Of a stretch of 64,000 bases of DNA, positions 59,006-64,000 are shown piece by piece. Below the pieces are notes generated by a model. That model saw nothing but the letters and a program-made list of their open reading frames with translations, did no database searches and had not been told where the DNA came from. Every line of letters starts with the position of its first letter. Position 1 is the first letter of the stretch. This stretch comes from Erodium maritimum (lineage: Eukaryota; Streptophyta; Magnoliopsida; Geraniales; Geraniaceae), in the NCBI GenBank assembly GCA_963921825.1, contig OY997590.1, positions 38,457,039-38,521,038 on the forward strand, read 5' to 3'. The position numbers and the translations under genes are program-made.

Positions 59006-59017
59006 GCTCTGATACCA
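59006..59017 (-). other. Primer binding site (Met-tRNA type)
   Basis: TGGTATCAGAGC on the minus strand, five bases from the 5' LTR. Confidence 0.85.
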
Positions 59018-59022
59018 ATTGA

Positions 59023-59232
59023 TGGCAAGTGCAGATGAATTTTAAGCTAACAGAGGTATAGATTAACAGTAGATGACAATTGAGAAGCCCCGAGATTGGT
59101 GATTTCTCTTAGGGGTTTAGAACTTTATTTATAGCTGAAGAAATTGCAACAAACAAAGCCTAAAAACTAGGATAGAATCAATATGAAAACAAACGTTTCC
59201 TTGCGAGGCAAGATTACTCAGTAGTGCTAATA
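59023..59232 (-). repeat. 5' LTR of the copia element
   Basis: TGGCAAGTGCAGATG...AGTGCTAATA, 210 bp. Confidence 0.85.
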
Positions 59233-59237
59233 GATGA

Positions 59238-59798
59238 TGTACCACTGTGACCATTCTGTGGCTTCTTCGCCTCGACTTGTTACCTCTGATGACTATATCT
59301 TTTACCTAAACCCTTAAGATTTTCTAGTAGAATCCAAGGAGTTTTGGAAGCCCGTGGAAATCAGATATGTTGCTTGAATCGGCTCTAGTGAGTATGAACG
59401 ACATCTTTATTATACAAATCTAACGGTGTTCCGAGGTACGGGCGAAGCACGATGAGACCTTGGAGGAGCCAACACAGACTCGGGATGGTTGAAGCACGAT
59501 GAAAGGAGGAAGACGTTGGGTAAAAATGAGCCTAGGTTAAATAAGGTTAGGTTAAGTCAATTAAGGGTAGTTTCATCATTTTTTAAAATTGACGAAAAAG
59601 ATGGAAATATAATGTTACCAAAAAATTTATACCTTAGGATAGGCATATGTGATTTCAATACGATTGAGTAGTATTGTGAATTTCAGTAATGCGTTAAAGT
59701 AGTTATTAATAGTTATCCTTGTAATTTAATAATATTTTAAACCAAACCATGCTCTTTATCTTCGGGGAACTCTTTAACTATAATTATCATTTAATAAA
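59238..59798. other. Intergenic, no gene recognised
   Basis: AT-rich; a 60-codon frame at 59489-59671 has no support. Confidence 0.5.
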
Positions 59799-60270
59799 GG
59801 GTTAATTTCATCTTATTACCCTAAAAATTCTTAAGTTGCATCTCACTACCTTAAAAATAGTTTGTGGCACCTTACTACCCTAAAAATTCTTAAATTTCAT
59901 CTCATTACCCTAAAAATAATTTGTGGCACCTCACTACCCTAACTATGAGTTCAGGAACAATTTTAGTACCCGCCGTTAATTTTAATTTTCCATCCATTTT
60001 GGATGGAAATTGGGAAGATAAAAGAATACGAGATGGGATTAAGGTTTGAAGGGGAATAGTTAAAAGGGGGTAATGCTGTTATTTAAAAAAAAAATTGGGG
60101 TACTAAAACTGCTCCTTAACTCATAGTTAGGGTAGTGAAGTGCCACAAACTATTTTTAGGGTAGTGAGATGAAATTTAAGAATTTTTAGGCTAGTGAGAT
60201 GCCACAAACTATTTTTAGGGTAGTGAGATGCAATTTAAGAATTTTTAGGGTAGTGAGATGAAATTAACCC
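59799..60270. mobile_element. Mutator-like MITE
   Basis: 472 bp with long terminal inverted repeats: GGGTTAATTTCATCTTATTA at the left, GAGATGAAATTAACCC at the right, and internal repeats of ACTACCCTAAAAAT / ATTTTTAGGGTAGTGAG. Flanked by 9-bp TTTAATAAA (59790-59798) and TTGAATAAA (60271-60279), eight of nine identical. Same class as the MITE at 42270 but a different family. Confidence 0.8.
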
Positions 60271-60279
60271 TTGAATAAA

Positions 60280-61549
60280 CAATTAGGGTGCTTGCGCTTG
60301 AGTTGTTGTCGTGATGATCAGTAGTAGAAGGATTGATTACTAATTTGACATGATCAAGAAATCAACCTTCTTCCAACCTGTTCTCAACAATCACAAACAC
60401 ATTCTGGTACTTCCTCAAGTAGCCAACAAAACTACACAAAGTTTAATTAACCACATTATTTGTTAACTCTTCTAATTACTAAACCAAGTCATATGATCTC
60501 TCAAAATTCTAACAGTTAGCTCGGCACTGTTCCAACCATGTTCAGTACGGACCAACATTTTTTCAATACTCAGTTACTATCTAAAGCATATTTGGAAGCT
60601 CCATCTCCAAATATCTCTACTGATATATTTGGCTCAAAAGGTAGACATCCAGCTCAAGTCCATTCTCAATCAACTCCTAATATTATAGTGCAAGTAAAGT
60701 ACAAGGGAAAATTTACATTTAATGTAGGGTGTGGCCCAAGACACTCCAACATTAAAAATGAATACAATTAATGCAACTGAAAAGTAAAGGGATGTTGGTC
60801 TACTGTCATCTCAGTCACATTCTCAAGCCCTACTAAATTTAGAAGATATTCAAAGTGGGGGGGGGGGGGGGGGGGGGATTTGCAGCTTCCCTCCAACTCT
60901 CATATCCTCCCTATTCTGATCTGCTTCAGAACCAAGTCAAGGAAGGGGCATATTTGTTGTCTCTCAGTGGGGAAAAAAGGAAAAACAACCTCTGGGTCCA
61001 AAGTTCAATCCAAAGAGGAAAAAAATAGGTAAGCCAAACCAGCTCACACATATATTATCATATAAAAATTAAAAGGGCCTTACAGATAGTAGCCTCCAGA
61101 GTAATCAAGAAAAGTCAGGAGCTAAACGGGCTTGGTCATTTGAAAAGAAAAGGATTGAAAGCAAAAGTTTCAGAAGAAGCAAATATACATCAGTTTAGTA
61201 GCCTGGAAACTTTTTAGAATCTAAAAGTAGATCTGGATGGACGGTCTGAGAATGAGTTTGAAGATCTAGACAAAGATCAAGAGACAAAATTCTTGGTGAG
61301 CAACAAGCTCATCAACATTTCTTCCTTCTAGCCTTCATGAAGTTCCTCTCATGGAATATAAGAGGAATCTCCTCCAAAAAAGAGAAGTTTTGGCAACTTG
61401 GTCCACAAGGAATCACCTCATTTCATTCTTTTACAAGAAACAAAGCTAGAATCATTTCCATAAAATTTTGCTAGATACTGTGGTACGGGATGGGGTGGGA
61501 GCTATCTGCAATAGACTCTATTGGCAATTCTGGTGGCATCTTTACAATG
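60280..61549 (+). mobile_element. LINE fragment (ORF1 remnant and endonuclease start)
   Basis: From 61336 the plus strand reads MKFLSWNIRG and, with a frameshift, FILLQETKLESFP and GNSGG, the start of a LINE endonuclease; the catalytic Asn of SWN is kept here. The stretch before it (about 60540-61330) is Lys/Ser/Glu-rich like an ORF1 C-terminus but has no recognisable domain and several stops. A run of 21 G at 60857-60877 interrupts it. The gypsy LTR at 61550 cuts the endonuclease. Confidence 0.55.
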
Positions 61550-64000
61550 TGTCACGCCCCGAATTTGGTATGACCGAACCCAGAACGCAAACGGTGAGAC
61601 AAGTAAAACCGAAACTCAAATAACTTAGTAAAACCGCTTCAAAACCACCACTTATATTAATAAAAAAACAATACTTTTACAACTGAAAATACGTTCAAAA
61701 ACAAGTGAACAAAATAAGCCACAAAGTACGTCGCTAAACTACCAAGAGACCCGGACTCCCGCTCCCAGCTCTTCAAGCTTCGAGAGTTCTCCTATTCCGC
61801 CTCGCGACCAGTACCTGTAGGAAAAGCAGTAGGGGGTGAGCATTTCGCTCACCGCCACGGATACCAGATTGACTACGACATACCAGCAGAAATGTCGGGA
61901 ACACCGGCAACAAACAATAACATCGGGGACTACTACTAGCCCAAAAAACATATTAACCCGAATGTCACACAAATAACTGTCAATTTCCCCAACCATCTAA
62001 ATACTCGTGCACGTAATGTAGACCCGACACAGAAGTTACGACCTCAATAACATACACAACCGTGATCAAAATCACGCAATACCACACCCACAGCACGGTT
62101 TTACGTTAGCAAGACGTTGGGCCCGGCGTAGCCACACATTTTACTCGACCGCCGATCAGGAAGGCAGCGTACCTCATCGCGGCACATAGCAACACTTTTC
62201 CGAGTGCTAGTCGGACAGAGGGCCTCTCCTTCATCGCGGAATCGTGGCACCCTTTGTCGAGGGCGAGTCGACAGGCGGGCCATACCTCCACCCACACACA
62301 AAGATCACAAACAATGTCACACAATATCAACAAACCACACACTGCACGGTTTCCGGTAGCAAACCGGCTAGGCCCGACGTAGCCTCGCATTTTACCCGAT
62401 CGCCCCTCAGGAAGGCAGCGTACCTCATCGCGGCACATAGCAACACTTTTCCGATTGCTAGTCGGAAGGAGGGCCTCTCCTTCATCGCGGAACAACGCAA
62501 CACTTTACCGATAGCTAGTCAGAAGGTGGGCCAACCTCAAACGTGGTACCGTGGCACCCTTTGTCGACAGGCGGGCCAAATTTCCACACCAATATCATAA
62601 ATCACACAATGCTCAGCAAATAGCGAAAAATAACATAACGACTAACTACCACTCAGCAAGTCAGTCAACAACAATACGACACCACCAAGTGTCACATGCA
62701 TTTCTACTAATAACTTTCCCTAGTCAAGGCCGATATCCGGCTACTTTTCCCTACATCGTAAAGCATTCCAAGTCCGATGCTCACGCTCCGACAATGCTCA
62801 CGATCACCCGCTTAGCCTCCTCTTTCCGCGGTCGGTGGCACGGTCTAAGGTGATCAAAAAATAATACACTTGTTAAATATGCAGGAAAAACCCGATTTTA
62901 AAGTAATTAACGCCCAAATGCAACCCCGACAATGTCGATCACTCCCAAACTTCCCAACTACTCGACATTGTCAACAATGGGTCCGGAAAAGCCCGATTTG
63001 CCCGGCTCGGCGAATCTTCCCGGAATCGGAAAATGCCCTTTCGGGCTCCGAAAATTCTCATTTTTGTTTCTACGATCCTAATATAATTCACGTGTTCCAA
63101 TGCAATCGACGGAACCAAATTCCGATGTCCGAGCGATTTAATTCGCACATAAAGTTTCTAAACCCGACTTTCCGAATTATCACAATTTAATTCCCTAATT
63201 TATTCCGGGTGTGAATTATCGACTTGAGAATCGTCCAAGACCACCTGAGCTCGAAAAACCTGAGACCCGGCCAAGTGGTCCCCACACGGCCACACTGGAA
63301 AACGCTCTTTTAGGGAAAACGTTCCTAACGAACCATAAACCTCAACCATTCATCTTTAAACCAATTCTAACCAAAACCCTAGAATTCAAACACGGCGAAA
63401 TGAGAAGTTTTCAGGTTCTTACTGTAGGGAACGATGAGGGGATGACGAATACGCGAGAATTGAGACGATCATTCGGTCGGATCGTCGGGAAATCGAGCCC
63501 AAATTTCTCTTTTTCTTTCTCCTTCTTCTTCTTCTCTCTTATTTCTCTCTCTTCCCTCTCATTTTTTATGAACCACTCTCCATCTTTCCCTTTTAATTTG
63601 TTTTAAAACTCAAACACACATCAAAAAGACCAAATTGCCCCTTTTCCCCTTAACCTTTATTTTTAAGTCCAAGGGTAAATAAGTCTTCTCATCTCTCTTC
63701 CACCTCATTCATGACATGTGTCAAGTGGGTCCCACTAGTTAGAATAATATCTTTGTAGATATTTTTCAATCAGATTCGCGAAAATCGGCCGTCTTGGGCC
63801 CCGTGCGGGCCCGTTTTCCAATAATTTACAAAACTTCGTGTTCTACAGGAAAACGGCCCAACTAATACCGTGTAATGATGGATAAGCTTTTTGGATCCAA
63901 ATCGGGCCTCGAACGGACCAAAACGTCGCTCGGTTGACTTTTTCGGCAAAAAGTCAACTTTTCCGGAATTGGTCAAAAAGTTGCCCTGAGTCACCCATAA
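61550..64000 (-). repeat. Long gypsy LTR, right end outside window
   Basis: Starts TGTCACGCCCCGAATTTGG and shows the same conserved blocks as the LTR at 3466-7341: AGCTCTTCAAGCTTCGAGAG, AGTACCTGTAGGAAAAGCAG, the GGTGAG...CTCACC palindrome, and near 63770-63990 the TTTTTGGATCCAAA and CAAAACGTCGCTCGGTTGAC stretch. About 2.45 kb is visible. No primer binding site precedes 61550, so this is the outer end of a minus-strand 3' LTR, or a solo LTR. A tandem duplication of about 251 bp lies at 62100-62560. Confidence 0.85.
62100..62560. repeat. 251-bp tandem duplication in the LTR
   Basis: AAGGCAGCGTACCTCATCGC at 62161 and again at 62412, with matching flanks (TAGCAACACTTTTCCGA, GGGCCTCTCCTTCATCGCGG) and a third partial copy to about 62560. 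Confidence 0.8.

Larger units (their letters stand above)
54666..59237 (-). mobile_element. Ty1/copia element, near full length but broken
   Basis: Minus-strand element 54671-59232 with a perfect 5-bp duplication GATGA (54666-54670, 59233-59237), LTRs of 263 and 210 bp, a Met-tRNA primer binding site (59006-59017) and a polypurine tract AGAGGGGAGAT beside the left LTR. Coding order on the minus strand is copia-like: gag, protease region, integrase, RT, RNase H. It carries many breaks, a dozen or so, so it is inert. LTR divergence is clearly above that of the gypsy elements, suggesting a somewhat older insertion. Confidence 0.9.

Overview
This window is a stretch of flowering-plant nuclear DNA, most likely eudicot. 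It holds intron-containing genes with plant GT-AG splice sites, a plant-type U1 snRNA gene with a USE/TATA promoter, and a dense nest of plant retroelements (Ty3/gypsy, Ty1/copia, LINEs) plus small DNA transposons. Species cannot be told from the sequence. All calls come from reading the sequence by hand; no alignment or database search was run.

Layout: 1-7341 is the right-hand part of a minus-strand gypsy-type element with a very long LTR (3.9 kb) and an internal region that carries only gag. It sits in the endonuclease region of a minus-strand LINE (7342-~10460) whose ORF1 has an RRM fold. 10.5-19.9 kb holds decayed LINE pieces and GC-rich sequence of unknown origin. 20679-24402 is a four-exon LRR receptor-like pseudokinase gene (At2g16250-like), followed by a U1 snRNA gene at 24855-25019. 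25-29.5 kb is decayed sequence ending in a copia remnant, which is split by a second gag-only gypsy element (29521-40034, TSD TGACT); the copia 3' end resumes at 40040-40616.

41031-44992 is a six-exon gene for a chloroplast protein with a twin-arginine thylakoid-lumen signal. Its fifth intron contains a Mutator-like MITE and a compact (1.5 kb) gag-only LTR element, each with a perfect target-site duplication. Facing it tail to tail is a two-exon SAM-dependent methyltransferase gene of the leucine carboxyl methyltransferase family (45715-47268, minus). 48-54.6 kb holds a LINE tail, a PIF/Harbinger-type ORF1 remnant, unassigned sequence and an inverted-repeat element filled with a tandem array. 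54671-59232 is a near full-length but broken copia element, followed by a second Mutator-like MITE, a LINE fragment, and a third long gypsy LTR that runs off the right edge.

Host genes are therefore four: the receptor-like pseudokinase, U1 snRNA, the lumen protein and the methyltransferase; no functional link among them is evident. The most notable signal is the recurrence of LTR elements that keep LTRs, PBS/PPT and gag but show no pol. There are three in one window, two of them with related gag proteins and long minisatellite-rich LTRs. They resemble the published TR-GAG class of non-autonomous elements.
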